Source: Pterobdella sp. o SKG-2022
Lineage: Eukaryota; Annelida; Clitellata; Hirudinida; Piscicolidae
Direction: 5' to 3'
Length of the DNA: 64,000 bases
Assembly: GCA_964035795.1 (NCBI GenBank)
Contig: OZ038324.1
Coordinates: forward strand, 7,161,206-7,225,205
The notes beneath the pieces are model-generated. The model did not search any database, was not told the origin of the DNA, and saw only the letters and a program-made list of their open reading frames with translations. The translations under genes and the position numbers were made by a program. Below, piece after piece: positions 25,434 through 37,042 of the stretch; the stretch's first letter is position 1, and every line of letters begins with the position of its first letter.

Positions 25434-27878
25434 TCATCGATTGCTGCTCAAATACACGGCAGTAGTTAGAGAGATGACAGCCAATGAAAAGACGGCCACA
25501 ATGCCTGCCCAACCCTGTGTCTCTGGCATCAGATTCATCACTGCTGTCTGAAGTGTGTATCGTTAATGTAAAATATAAGATAGTGCCATTGCGTTGTTGA
25601 CAAAGTGAATTTGTTTTTAAAGGTATTGTAAAGAGTGATGTGCGGTAACATAGGTTTGAAACGATGAAAATATTTGAACGAATTTGACAGTTGATGCTAC
25701 TCTTAATACTACCACTACTACAACTAATACTACTACCACTAGGATTACAAATAACGCTGAACATAGTTGAAAAATAAAAATGTGGATTTATATAACTCTC
25801 AAAAGCATCTTAAAAGTTAAACGCTACAAAAAACCCACCCATCCTCCTCTTTCTGCAATCCATTTGTGAATCTTCTTCAGCACCAAGTAGTCTTGCAAAT
25901 TAATCAGTATAATAACTTAACTAATCTATATAATAACCTTAGTAATCAATATAATACCTGCGTTAGAAATATATTTATTGTTTCTACTATGTATAAAACA
26001 GCAAAAATAATTATTACTTCTATTAACTATGTAGGCATTATGATTGTTAGTGTTAATTAATTAGTTTCACTAACCAATCAGGTATGTTATGATTGATGCA
26101 AAAAAACCTCCGATTCCTGCAATGATCATGTAATTCATGGATGCTTTAAAAGTTGAACCTTCATGAGGTAACGCCTTTTTAAACCTATCAATTGCGCAAC
26201 TGAAACCCCAGTTTGAGGCCACTAAATGGTTGATTTACTTACTTTAAAAGTTGAAACAAGCAAGTGGTGAAGAAAATAATTTTTTTAATTTCAAGCTTTG
26301 GTGTCAAACTATGATTAACTTGGCTGTGAACAAAGCACAACAGCAATAAGGTCTATAAAATGAATAATATTACTAATGAACAAATACTTATTTTTGACTT
26401 CATAAATCAGTTTGAAGTTTTGAGGGGTTGGATAACCTTTTTTGAGTATAGTGACAGCCAATCTGTAGCCAAAGCACAAGAGTGTTATGATGCGGCCCCA
26501 GTGAATCTGACCATCAGCAAACAACCTGTTATAAAAGTTGAAAATAATGTTAAATAAAATAATTATGATTATAATAGCAAAATTATAATGATGAATTTTA
26601 ACAATAATGATTAATATCAATGAATGATTAGTCCAGCTGGTGTCTAGCAGAAGTACATATAATGAACAAACTGACGAATCACACAAACCGATCAGCCACA
26701 GTGACAAAGACTTCTTTGATGTTTTTTATTGTTGGATTTAACATCTTGATCATACTGTCAAACTCAGGGGTGTACCGGGCATTTATTTGGTCTCCTATGG
26801 TGGCCAGCCTTTTACCTACCTGGCTGTACTTGCTGTGATGTATATGTATGCCTGACTTAACAATAATATTATCAAAAATACATATGATTTCTTTGAAAGT
26901 ATTATTACAGGTACTAATAAAAAACATTATATGTAATTAAGTATTTATAAAGCAATTTTCCTGGTAATTCATAGCGCTTGCTCTGAATTTAATGTAGCCA
27001 AAACACACTGTGGAACAGGTGCTAATTGTCAACCTATGCAAGATCAAATCAGATGATTTTAGATAATTAGTCCAATGCTCTACTTCTGACCTATATGAGC
27101 CAACATTATAGACATTCAAATTTTTATTATTTATGTGTGGTTATACTCAATTATTTGCTGCGATTTAAAGTATTATAGATTAATTTATGTTTATAATTAC
27201 TGATAAACTTTTTATTATGCATGAACTTTCCTGTAATAGTTGCAATTAGTCAGATAAGCTATCAAAGAAAATATAATAATTATTTATAAGAGAAGCTTAT
27301 TATAATTAAACATGTGTTATCAAGTATGAGAAAATGTGAATAAATTTTTCTGTCTAAACTTTTATTAGTATTTATACTGAACACATGTGAGTGATGTGTT
27401 ATAAAACATGTGTTATCAAGTATGAGAAAATGTGAATAAATTTTACTGTCTAAACTTCTATAAGTAGTATTTATACTGAATACATGTGAGTGATAGGTTA
27501 TGAAGGTAGCAAGGTCGAGACCTGAAAGGCCCATGGGGATCAAGACCAAAAGAAAGTTCATTGAATGAAGGAGTCTCGTCTGCTTCTTCCAGTTGTACCT
27601 CATTTAACTATATTATACATATATTATTGAAATACCAAGTTTTATTATAATTTCCTTGAAAAATCAAGAAATTTAACCAAAATGCTTCATAGATTGAATT
27701 TCATGACCTGCATATTTTGTACAAAACTTCGAAAAATCCCATCAGTTTCTTGAACCACAGTATCCTCAGAAACTGGATTGGCCCTTTCACCCTTTTGGTT
27801 TTCTACCATCCTTGGTGTGGTGGGTGCTCTCAATCTCTCATCCAATGATAATTTTTCCTTTCCATCATTGCCATCCAT
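25434..27878 (-). CDS. BAK1: BAK-type pro-apoptotic BCL-2 protein, 7 exons, 229 aa
   Basis: Outer-mitochondrial-membrane effector of the BCL-2 family, a BAX/BAK-type pore former. Exons in coding order: 27878-27708, 27598-27522, 26832-26689, 26525-26437, 26116-26075, 25891-25839, 25547-25434; every junction is phase-consistent. N-terminal helix ETDGIFRSFV (compare BAK DTEEVFRSYV). BH3 at 88-101 (VGKRLATIGDQINARY, with the LxxxGD core). BH1 at 133-150 (LFADGQIHWGRIITLLCFGY; human BAK has WGRVVALLGFGY). Helix GGFFASIITYLIDY, then BH2 WIAERGGW (185-192), then a membrane anchor at about 205-226 ending SSNR. From BH1 to BH2 it aligns with human BAK without gaps. The intron directly after GGW is a position familiar from this family. 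The 42-nt exon 5 rests on that alignment and on phase. Divergent from the FEZ gene, start codons 1014 bases apart. Confidence 0.93.
27308..27500. repeat. Tandem duplication of about 96 bp in BAK intron 2
   Basis: Two head-to-tail copies (about 27308-27402 and 27403-27500) that both begin AACATGTGTTATCAAGTATG and end near CACATGTGAGTGAT (second copy TACATGTG). They differ at only a few positions and by one short indel. The array lies just inside the donor of BAK exon 2. Confidence 0.8.
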
Positions 27879-28892
27879 TTATTTAACCTTAATGTATATT
27901 TGTAAAAACCTTTTTAAAATTAAAAAGTATACAATACGACTTGATATATATTTGAATTTATTGCAAAGTGAAAAAAATTTCGAGTCAGATAAAAAATCTT
28001 TGTTAACTTTTAAACTTAAACTTTATTGATAAATTCGATAATTATAAATAAAATGTTTAAAAACAACTTCGGACTCAGTTCTGGATGAGCTTAGAAATTA
28101 AGATGGTATGAGTAATAACCAGGTGAACATGAAATAAGTCAAAGTGAAAAACATTCTTATTAATATTTGATAAGCAAAAATTCCAAAAATTTTTGAATAA
28201 TTGAAAAATAAACTAATTCAACTGAGCAATTTATATTATCTACTCTTAATTTATTATTAGTCAAATGAAAACACTTTTGGGAGTTTATTTTATTACACGA
28301 AGCTTTTCGTAAAATGAACTTATATTATCAGGTGGAGGTAAAAATATTTGTACCTCCACTTGATAATGTAAGTTCATCTTATAAAAAACTTCCTTAAATA
28401 AAATAAACTCCTAAAAGTGTTTCATTTGAATATCTACGTTTGGCTCTAAAAATTAAAATGATAATTTATTGTTGGAAAAAGCTTTATTGTATTCTTTCCT
28501 CAAAAACTTTTTTTTCTTTTGAAAAAACCACACTATTTACTATATAGTATAATATTTTTGAAATGAAATTATTCAACCAAAAATTCAATTTTTCGAAAAA
28601 AACACGTTTAGATTGAATAAATTAACAATTTTAGTTTTTAAAAAATTATTTATTTAATAAGCAATAAAAGAATACTGTTTGTTTTAAATATAATAAATAT
28701 ATATAGAACTTTAATAACTTTTAATGGTAGTTAGTCACAGCTTGTTTGTATTTTCAGACTCAATTGAAAACTTACCCTGATCCTTTGATGTTTAAAGTGA
28801 TTATAAAGAATGTAAAATAACCTAAAATATATAAAATTTAAGTCAAATAAGAATTTTTTAAAACTTCAAAATCTTGTAATATCTTCAAAATA
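27879..28892. other. Divergent BAK/FEZ intergenic region
   Basis: Shared upstream region for both genes. It contains the long fold-back repeat at 28262-28428; no other element is recognised. No exon is supported. Confidence 0.5.
28262..28428. repeat. Full-length fold-back repeat (reference copy of the family)
   Basis: A nearly complete inverted repeat of 167 bases. The left arm starts CAAATGAAAACACTTTTGGG, runs through ACACGAAGCTTTTCGTAA and reaches AGGTGGAGGTA. The right arm returns through TACCTCCACTTGATAATGTA to AGTGTTTCATTTG. The centre is only a few bases, so a single strand can form a hairpin of about 80 bp with mismatches. It has no coding capacity. It resembles a MITE-like palindromic element; no target-site duplication was established. 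Confidence 0.85.
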
Positions 28893-30672
28893 ATGAGCGT
28901 TGATAATGTGGATTGGGGAGATTTTGGACAGTTTAAAAACTCGTCTGATCTCTCAAATACTTCTGTAATTGACTCAGAAAATGATTGGCCAAAGAACAGT
29001 CCGAGTTTTCTTTTTGGTACAAAACTACAAGATGATAAGAAATCCTATGTGTGCACAGAATCTCTGGAGAGTCTGAAAGAGCTTCTTAAGGGAAGTAATT
29101 TAGACGAATGTTTTTCTGTCGTTTCAAATAAAGATGGCTGTCAGACTAAAGAAGAAATAAAAATTTCATTAGTCAATAATGATTTGTAAGCTTCTTGTTT
29201 TTTTAATTTTTTGGTTAAGTAATAATATTTTCTGGCAAAAAAAAATTTTTAGTAACCGCACATTAATCAAATAATATACTAAAATTTATCAAATCTACAG
29301 AATCTGGGAGCAAATTTTGAGCAACTTTGGATGTCTGATGCCAATTGATTGGCAAACATCATCCTTCAACCATCAACTTGTCTGCCAAGTTTTAAACATG
29401 AAAAAAAACCCAGACAATATCAAAACCAACGATGAAGACATTTATAAAAGTGATAGTGAAGATGACGAAATAAATGTGGGAGATTCACCATTATGTCATG
29501 AAGATGAGACATTGTATGATGGTGATATGAAAAATGAAACACCGATCTTTACAGCCGAACAAGTGATCAGTGAAATTGAGGAAATGATGGAGGTGCTTAT
29601 TTTTACCCATGATTTTTTAGCCACATTCATGATTATTATGCAATTAATAATTAGGAATATGAAACTACTCATAAACTTTCACTTATGTGTCATCTATTTC
29701 CTAATCCACATATTATCATCCATATAATCATTCAAATCTTCACAAAGATATTCTTATTAATTAAAAATATATTAATATTTACTATAAAATCTATACTTAT
29801 TCATACATTTATTACATCGACCTGAATTGATATTGATACTACTATCACAACATCATCCACCCATATGATGAACAGGAGATGTCAGTAGAAGTTGGTCACG
29901 AAATCACAATCAAGGATGATGACACAAGGACTGGTGGTTGTTATTACGATAACTACCCTGTCAGGAAACTCGTCATGGGAGGTGGTAGCTGTTGCTCCCT
30001 TATATGTTTTTATGATTTGTACTCTTGCTAATTGTGTGCCTCTGAAGAAATCTTGAATTGATAACTGTGCACTATAAAAATCTTAATTATAATAATTAAA
30101 GAATTTACACACAAGTACGTGTACTAACACATAAAAACGCATGCATACACATGATGTAAACACACAAATACACATACATACACACAAAGCACACAATCAT
30201 AAGCATATTACATACACAGACATAAGCTCAATGAGTGTGCTAGAGCTGGGTGAGTTGTATGAGGAGATGGAGGTTTTGTGCAAGGAGTACTCCCAAGCTC
30301 TGGTTTCTCAACTTGCTCTCAGGGATGAACTTGAGTATGACCTCGAGGTCAAGAACAGGTTGGTGTTATGTCAGAAATTGTGGTGTTAGTAGTTGTTATT
30401 AATGCTAGTTATGATAATAATAGTATTGTTGTTAGAAATCGTAGCAGTAGTACAATAGCAACATTAGTGATACTAGGTTGATAATAGTAATAGTGTAAGT
30501 GGTTATATTTTTCAAATGCACTAAATCTGGCTATTTTTATCATAGTGTTGAGAACACTATATTCACAATCATCACATCTGCATCATTAAGTGCAAGAATA
30601 ATGAATAAGCTTATATTGGCGTTAGCTTCAGGAGTTTAAGCCAAATGTATATGTTTTTGTATATTATTTTTA

Positions 30673-30703
<31 letters not shown>

Positions 30704-32000
30704 GTTATTCAATTCATCATTGTTTTACGTCCGATATATATTATAATTTTTGCAATACATCAATCTTATATTACCTATATATATAATTCTCCACCATCAC
30801 ATATATAGCAGACAACCTAATAATAGAACCCCTTGGCAGATTCATCAGCCTCTTTCTGGTGCTGCAGAAAAAGAAGAGGAGTATCACAGGCAAGGGCAAT
30901 AAAAAGACTGACATGAGCAAGTTGAGGGCTGCCGACAAAGTGGTACTGTTAAGTTATTTGTTTCTATTATGTTTATTGTTTTTGTTATTATGTTTATTAT
31001 TATTGTTACGTTGGTTATTTTTTTTTAGTATTTTTATTGTTATTATTTTATGTTTATCATTATTATTATGTTTTCATCATCATCCATATATAATTATATA
31101 ATTTCATTAAGCTCATAAACATGGGGTTTTAGAGATGATAATGATGGTTTCCTCTTCTAAGTTATTTACTTGCTTGCTATTATTGCTATTATGTTAAAAG
31201 TTTTTATTGTTTTTTCTTAATCATATTTTTTATTTGTTTTTTTTTGTTTTACACTTTGTGACGTATTGTTAATGAAAATATTTGATTTGAATTGTTTTGT
31301 ATTAGGCTAGTTTAGTTACTCATCTTTCTTTTCACTGTTATTATTCATATTATTATTATAATAAAAACAAACACTAAGGTTTATTGAGGACTTTAATACA
31401 CGAAGCCTTTTTAGTATTTTTAAGTATCTTACATTATCTAGTGTAACACTAGATAATGTAATATTGTTATTATTATCTATTTTTTATTATGTTAATGTTA
31501 TCATTATCTATAATTATTATTATCATTTTTTTTATTAATATTTATTACTGATACTATGGCAACAGTTGCTAACAACAAGCATCCCTTACAACCCCTCCTC
31601 GTCCCCATCGTCCCACCTCCTCCTCACCTACATCAAAAGTTAGTTATTAATGATTTTTTTTATTATTATTATTATATTATTAAAATTAATATAGTTATCA
31701 GTGTTTTTCATATCATTTTATCATAGAAATTATTATTTTGAGTATTACTTATCAATATTATTTTTATCCTTACTACTACCACCATAGTATTATCAGCCAT
31801 GCAGCGTGAAGACCCCAATCTCCCAATGCTTCTCACAGACTACATACTCAAGGGTATGTTACTTATATGCCACTGTCTGCCCAACATAATAATTATTATT
31901 AGGGGGTCGTCATGTGATTTCTTTGTATATGCCATATACTTTATGAATAATAATACTAAAACCTGGTAAATTATTTTTTGCAGTCGTATGCCCAACGTAA
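28893..32000 (+). CDS. FEZ/zygin family protein (UNC-76-like), 8 exons, 361 aa
   Basis: Kinesin adaptor family required for axon bundling and outgrowth. Exons: 28893-29185, 29301-29592, 29876-29981, 30220-30358, 30840-30939, 31566-31638, 31788-31853, 31984-32000. The acidic N-terminal half includes IWEQILSNFGCL near 100. The conserved coiled coil begins LELGELYEEME (about 238) and includes SQLALRDELEYDLEVKNRFI, the family hallmark. The C-terminus AMQREDPNLPMLLTDYIL plus VVCPT matches the FEZ1/FEZ2 ending (LLTDYILKVLCPT). The last exon is only 17 nt and encodes that tail. Length lies between human FEZ2 (about 353) and FEZ1 (392). A single invertebrate FEZ (unc-76 type) is the likely identity. 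The exon 3/4 junction is the least certain. Confidence 0.92.
30031..30100 (+). repeat. LINE 3' tail fragment in a FEZ intron
   Basis: Shares the string GAATTGATAACTGTGC and the following CTATAAAAA-TTAAT run with 41990-42055, where it follows a reverse-transcriptase C-terminus. Here only the tail remains, a 5'-truncated insertion. Confidence 0.6.
31376..31458. repeat. Variant copy of the ACGAAGCTTTTCGT repeat in a FEZ intron
   Basis: Begins AGGTTTATTGAGGACTTTAA, contains the diverged core CACGAAGCCTTTTTAG and ends in its own small palindrome (CATTATCTAGTGT then AACACTAGATAATG). It is closely related to 55336-55412. Confidence 0.7.
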
Positions 32001-32124
32001 TCAGTATCATCAACATTGTATTCTTCCTCCTCTTCTTCATCACCATCATCAGCGCTGTATCTTCCACCATCCTCGCCCATATCATCGTAATCTTCATCAA
32101 TTCTCTCCGTCTGTTCTTCTTACC

Positions 32125-32222
32125 TACACTTCATCACGTCTTCATAGCACCTACGTACATACACTTCATCACGTCTTCATAGCACCTACGTACATACACT
32201 TCATCACGTCTTCATAGCACCT
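32125..32222. repeat. 35-bp tandem repeat, 2.8 copies
   Basis: Units start at 32125, 32160 and 32195 with TACACTTCATCACGTCTTCA and are identical over the full period. It starts 125 bases after the FEZ stop codon, so it probably lies in the 3' UTR. Confidence 0.95.
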
Positions 32223-32318
32223 TATTGAAGTCTGCATACATTGTACATGATCTTCTGATTAATACAAAACACATCAACAGTATTACGTTGCTTATATCAG
32301 TGTCAGCTTTCAGTGTGT

Positions 32319-32320
<2 letters not shown>

Positions 32321-32412
<92 letters not shown>

Positions 32413-32422
32413 CGTGCGTGCG
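32321..32422. repeat. (TG)n microsatellite with a CGTG end
   Basis: About 90 bases of TG dinucleotide ending in a few GCGT units. Long alternating His-Thr or Cys-Val open frames on the two strands come from it and are not genes. Confidence 0.95.
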
Positions 32423-32711
32423 TAGTTAGTATACAAAATTATCATCACATAAGCAAACAATTAATAGCTATGTTGGTATTGTGATACGTGGCCAATACAA
32501 AAACTGCTATCAAGTATTTGTTAATAAATTTGTATGGAAATTATTCATTGTACATAGATGCAATAGTATTTTTGCTTGAATTTGATATTGCATTGACTGT
32601 GTGCAATGACGTTATAAAAATACAATTATCTTTTATTTTTTATTGATTTTATGCCACGAACCAGGCAATGAGTTTATAACGAGGGGGACAGCTTGTTTAT
32701 AGTTGTAAGTT

Positions 32712-32786
32712 AAAAATATCTTCTAAAACACACACCACTGAAGTCATTATGACACTTCAGTGGTGTGTGTTTTAGAAGATATTTTT
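32712..32786. repeat. Perfect inverted repeat, 33-bp arms, 9-nt loop
   Basis: Arm 32712-32744 (AAAAATATCTTCTAAAACAC...) and arm 32754-32786 are exact reverse complements, separated by CATTATGAC. It could be a recent fold-back insertion or a structured transcript. The arm sequence is not related to the other repeats in the window. Confidence 0.95.
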
Positions 32787-34745
32787 AAAGAAAATTTTAA
32801 CTGTATTCAAATAAATGTATTCGTAAACCCATTTTTGACGCAGAATATTTGAATTTAAAATAAATATATTTAAAAATCCTCCAAAAAGTATTTTTTTATG
32901 TTAAGGTTAAATTTACTACATAAAAGATTTTGTTTATGGTGCTGTTTTGTTTGAAAATTTATTCACGTTATTCTTTTTCTTCTCACAAAAATAGTCCATC
33001 AAACTTAATCATTATACATTTAAAGTTATCTTTTTTTGGTTATTAGCCTAGCTAACATATGAACTAGTGAATGATATTAGAATTTATATGAATTTCTTAT
33101 AAATTCAAGGAAACAAACTGCATCGTTTGCGTTTGTTTCTCATACAACTGTGTCCTGATGTTCTACTCCATTAGAAATTTATTTTTATTAATATTTTCTG
33201 CTTTTCAAATAGTGAAACAAATATCTATTCAATAAACCTAATTAGTTAAATTTTATGCCGTGTTAAGCTTTATCCATAAAGACGTCCCCAACTGGGGTTT
33301 CAGTTTATTCTCTAAGCTGCACTTCATCTTGTTCATTTAGTTTATGAACTTAAAACATATTAAATGAACTTAAATCATATTAACTTGAGTAATTTTCCTT
33401 TTTATTCGGCTTTAAAAAAGCATTATATTTCATGAAATATGGTGTTATCATCTGTTGAATCTTAGTTAACGTGGAAGGATAGTTCCTCTCTTCATATCTT
33501 ATTTGATGGACAATCATTCGGACACATTTCTTTAATATGCTTTGATATTTGATTCAGCGCTTTCCATCTTTGGTTGGCAGGATAATATTAATTTCAGTCA
33601 AATACAAATTTTGAAATCCATATTTTTTGACATTTTTATTGTTAGCTTTTTCATTATTATTTTTGTTGTTATTTCAATTCATTTATGTTGTTAACACTAG
33701 TTGAATTCACAAGTCGTCATTATATTCATATGATATTAACTCCAAATCAAATGGTTTATTTTTTCAATGATATTAAGATATTTTTTATGTTACTTTTTTA
33801 TAATTGGACAAATAAATTGAATGATCAGTGACTGCAGTTATTTAAGATAAGAATCTTTGAATGTAGAAACATCGTTGCTTTTATTATTATTATTATTATT
33901 AGATCGTAGTCAATATTATGTAGATCAAGCGAGGCTTAATCCGCAGAACCATAAGCCCCTTAAGTATTAAGTTGTTTTAAATTGCCTAAATACTTTAGCA
34001 AGCTTTTCGTATTCTTATCTTTCAAAAAAAAGTTTTACAAAATATAGAAACATCTTTGGTAAAGTAGTTTAACGAAAATATTCGTGACATTTTAACTATC
34101 TTTAACGTTGATTTATGAAAAAACTTAGTACATTTATTGCGCAAAAATAGTTATCGGTAAGTATAGCTTTACCATAATACGTTAGCGTAAAATAATTTTT
34201 TGAAATTATTGATATTTATAGTAAAATAATTGTGTAGATTCAAGTAAATTATAACGGCATCAATTTAATAATTGGGACATTTAATGAGCTTGATGAGTTA
34301 TGTTATGTTAATAGACTTAAAAGGCGGCAATCAAACAAGTCATTTATTTATTAAGTTGAGTTTCTGTTCACATATCTATTTTCTAATGGTTTATAGGTGT
34401 TTTGATTTTTTATGCGGCTTTAACCTAATAATACATACTATTTATTATAAGCAAAGAAAAATAAGAGGCTGACAAAATTATGAAAAATAATATAGATCAT
34501 AATTTATTCATGAAAGCATTATAGAGAAAGCTTATGACTGCAAGAAAAACGGGTTATATTGTCAGTGCTTTTCACCTTAACAATGGAAGGTAGGCAAGTA
34601 AATATGAGCGCAACCCAGCTTCAATTGATTGCCTTAAAAGACTCACATCACGACATTTTCAGCCCTATTTTTTTCGTATTTCAAAAACTTTCTTTATATT
34701 ATTATATTTTGGTGGTTGGAGTGAGTTTTGACAGAATTTCAAATC

Positions 34746-35430
34746 ATGGTGAGTTTTTCTGTTGAAAATTATTTGGAATAAACTAATTTTAACTATCCTT
34801 TACAGACTTGTAAAAACTGCGGGCGTGACAGAAAGGTATATAATTTTTAAAACGATTTAAAATTGAATTTTTATTTATTCTTTTCCAACAGAAAAGATCT
34901 TGGTTGTATTACTTTTGTTGCGGTCCTGATGAGGTAGGAAAAACGTTTGATAACCAATTGAGCACGACTCGACATTACAACCCATCTCACAGCAGGAGTA
35001 CTACGACGCCCAGATAGAACAGGAGCCCTACCAAGGGAAGTCTAGAGCATATGTTCAAAACAACTCTGCCTTGCCACCAGTGCGTTGTGGCTACGAGCCT
35101 GAGGTTCCAATGGAGCCCGGAAGAACCACCCGCTTCGAATATGTCGCGGAACAAAATTATGAACCTTCTCAGAGGGAGTATTATGACAACAGTTATCAAC
35201 CTTCTTTCGATAAAAACTACTCTAACAACTACACGAGTACTAAAGTGCTTGTAAACTCTTCCCATAACCCGTGTCAAAAACGAATAGTCACCACTTCTGG
35301 AAACCTTTCATCACACCATTACAACTCGTCCCATGTGACTGAAAGTAGAGTAAGGTTCGACGCGCCAAGGGCAGGATTCAGCAATAAGTACTCTGACTCG
35401 AACGTCAGAGGGAATGTCATTCGATATTAA
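34746..35430 (+). CDS. Unrecognised Tyr/Asn/Ser-rich protein, 4 exons, about 170 aa
   Basis: Exons: 34746-34748 (the ATG alone before GTGAGT), 34806-34835, 34892-34933, 34993-35430; phases are all zero. The N-terminus is a compact Cys/basic module, TCKNCGRDRKKRSWLYYFCC. The rest is polar and probably disordered, rich in Tyr, Asn and Ser, with repeated EYYD, YEP and QPSF motifs and no signal peptide or membrane segment. The last exon has about 45% GC against about 25% around it, with a clear coding look. The function is unknown. Tyrosine phosphorylation or a granule/coat role would be speculation. The three upstream exons are tiny, so the true start could lie elsewhere; the last exon is well supported. 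Confidence 0.6.
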
Positions 35431-36641
35431 GACGCCCAAGGGACCTTTGTTGCGATTCTGCGCATGTGTGCGAGATGTCGGGGTGCAATTTGATAGTTGT
35501 AACTTTAGTAAGTTTTTCTGGACATTTCATTTATTTTGTTTAAAAACTTAAACTAGCTGAGATTTAAAGTTATTTTTTTACAGTGTGATGAAAAATATTT
35601 TATAGTTGACGAAAAAAATTTGATTACAGCTTTTTATTAACTATTGCTTATTTTAATTCACCATATTTCAAATTTTATTTAAAGTTTTAAATTTAATAGA
35701 AAAGTTTCATTTTAATAAATTTCAAAGAAACTAACGTTGTGTAAATATCAGCAATTGACGACTGAAATTGAATTAGAAAAAAAGGATATAAAAGAAAGAG
35801 CCATTAATACATTTTTGAGTAACAAGGGGTGTTGTCTACAAAAAAACCCACGAATGACGAAAAGTTATGTCGATATGATTGGCGCTATGCAAAAAGACAT
35901 TATAATGCTTTCATTATACAGAAGTAATATAACATACTCTAAAAAGCTAAAAATACTAATAAAAAAAAAGAGACATCGTATGAATCTCTTGTTGATTATC
36001 TTATGATTACATATGCCAAAATGGACTCTTTAGAGTTATACGATATAAAAATACCATACTTGGTATTTTAATTATAACTTTGATAACTTGATTGTAGTTT
36101 ATGTTATAAGGTTATAAAGTACCCTTAACATTGCTTAGACTTCATAGAACGTTTGATATTATAGACAAATATTGTTATACCGGCAAAAAGGGTTCAAACC
36201 AAACACTGCCGATCGTAGTTTATTACACAACTCACACCATACTTTTTGAATTTAACCTGACTAATGAGAAATATTAATTCTTTAGAAGCCAGTCTCGTGC
36301 TGTTATCTAAATCGTGAGAATATGTAACGATGGTAATATGGGAAATAATGCCTATTTTAAGCTGAACTACAATAATTTTTTTTTTCTTGCGGTTTTTTCT
36401 ATAATTTATATAAGTTTTCTAACTGTGAAAGGAACAAAAACAAAGTATATATTATTTTAATGGACGAAGCCTTTCGTAAGAAAGCCTTACGTTATTCACT
36501 TCTCTAACTACAATGCCAACACAAAAAAATTGTGTATCTAATCAAATGAAGTAGATGGCACCAAAAAAATTCATATTTAATCAAAAATTTTTGTGTTATC
36601 ACCTTGAATTCTCAAGATTACGAAGGTAATCAGGAATCATA

Positions 36642-36870
36642 CCTGTTTTATTATATGGGAGTGAAAGATGGGCATCAACGCAAAAATTGGTGGAAACTTT
36701 AGTAAGAAATGTTAATATAACTGGTTGGTACGAAATACAGCAGGCAAAAAGCTAGATAGATCTTTGGTGGAATTATGTAGCATAGCTCAGTTGAATATGA
36801 ACTTCAAGAACTTGATAGGTCAAAGAAAAGCTGGAAAGTTTGTTGGAGATTATTTGCAAATTGTAGGGTA
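36642..36870 (+). pseudogene. Decayed non-LTR reverse-transcriptase fragment
   Basis: Translation gives PVLLYGSERWASTQKLVETL followed by frames broken by stops. LLYGSExW is typical of the region after the RT core in non-LTR retrotransposons. Later frames show W and basic residues but several stop codons. It is a dead remnant and the clade is not assigned. Confidence 0.5.
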
Positions 36871-36925
36871 GGAAGAAATGTAGGCATTGAACGGAAATTT
36901 TTTTTATGATTTCGACAAAAATATT

Positions 36926-37042
36926 CAAATGTAACACTTTTAGGAGTTTATTTTATTCCACAAAGCTTTTCGTAAGATGAACTTACATTATTAATTGGAG
37001 GGACAAATTTATGATAAAACAAACTCCTAATTGTTTCATTTG
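36926..37042. repeat. Fold-back repeat copy with shortened right arm
   Basis: Left arm through TTTTAGGAGTTTATTTTATT, CCACAAAGCTTTTCGTAAGA and TGAACTTACATTAT; the right arm is cut to AAACAAACTCCTAATTGTTT. The same outer ends occur at 28262-28428. Confidence 0.8.

Larger units (their letters stand above)
32001..34745. other. Intergenic with tandem repeats and a hairpin
   Basis: FEZ 3' region followed by a 35-bp tandem array, a TG microsatellite, a perfect hairpin (32712-32786) and AT-rich DNA. A reverse copy of the CCCCAACTGGGGTTTCAG repeat lies near 33285-33310. A copy of the repeat also seen at 44180-44320 lies at 34060-34240. AATAAA at 32523-32528 is a candidate FEZ polyadenylation signal. 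No exon was found. Confidence 0.5.

Noticed and set aside
26075..26180. A BAK C-terminal exon ending IITYLIG and stop, as an alternative membrane anchor
   Set aside because: The gapless match of the 42-nt exon plus BH2 exon to human BAK explains this segment better as an internal helix. The read-through form is kept only as a possible retained-intron product.
32212..32460. His-Thr and Cys-Val repeat proteins
   Set aside because: Translations of a TG microsatellite on the two strands.
36277..36460. Possible structured RNA or tRNA-like element in AT-rich spacers
   Set aside because: No complete cloverleaf or internal promoter boxes could be drawn here or elsewhere in the window.
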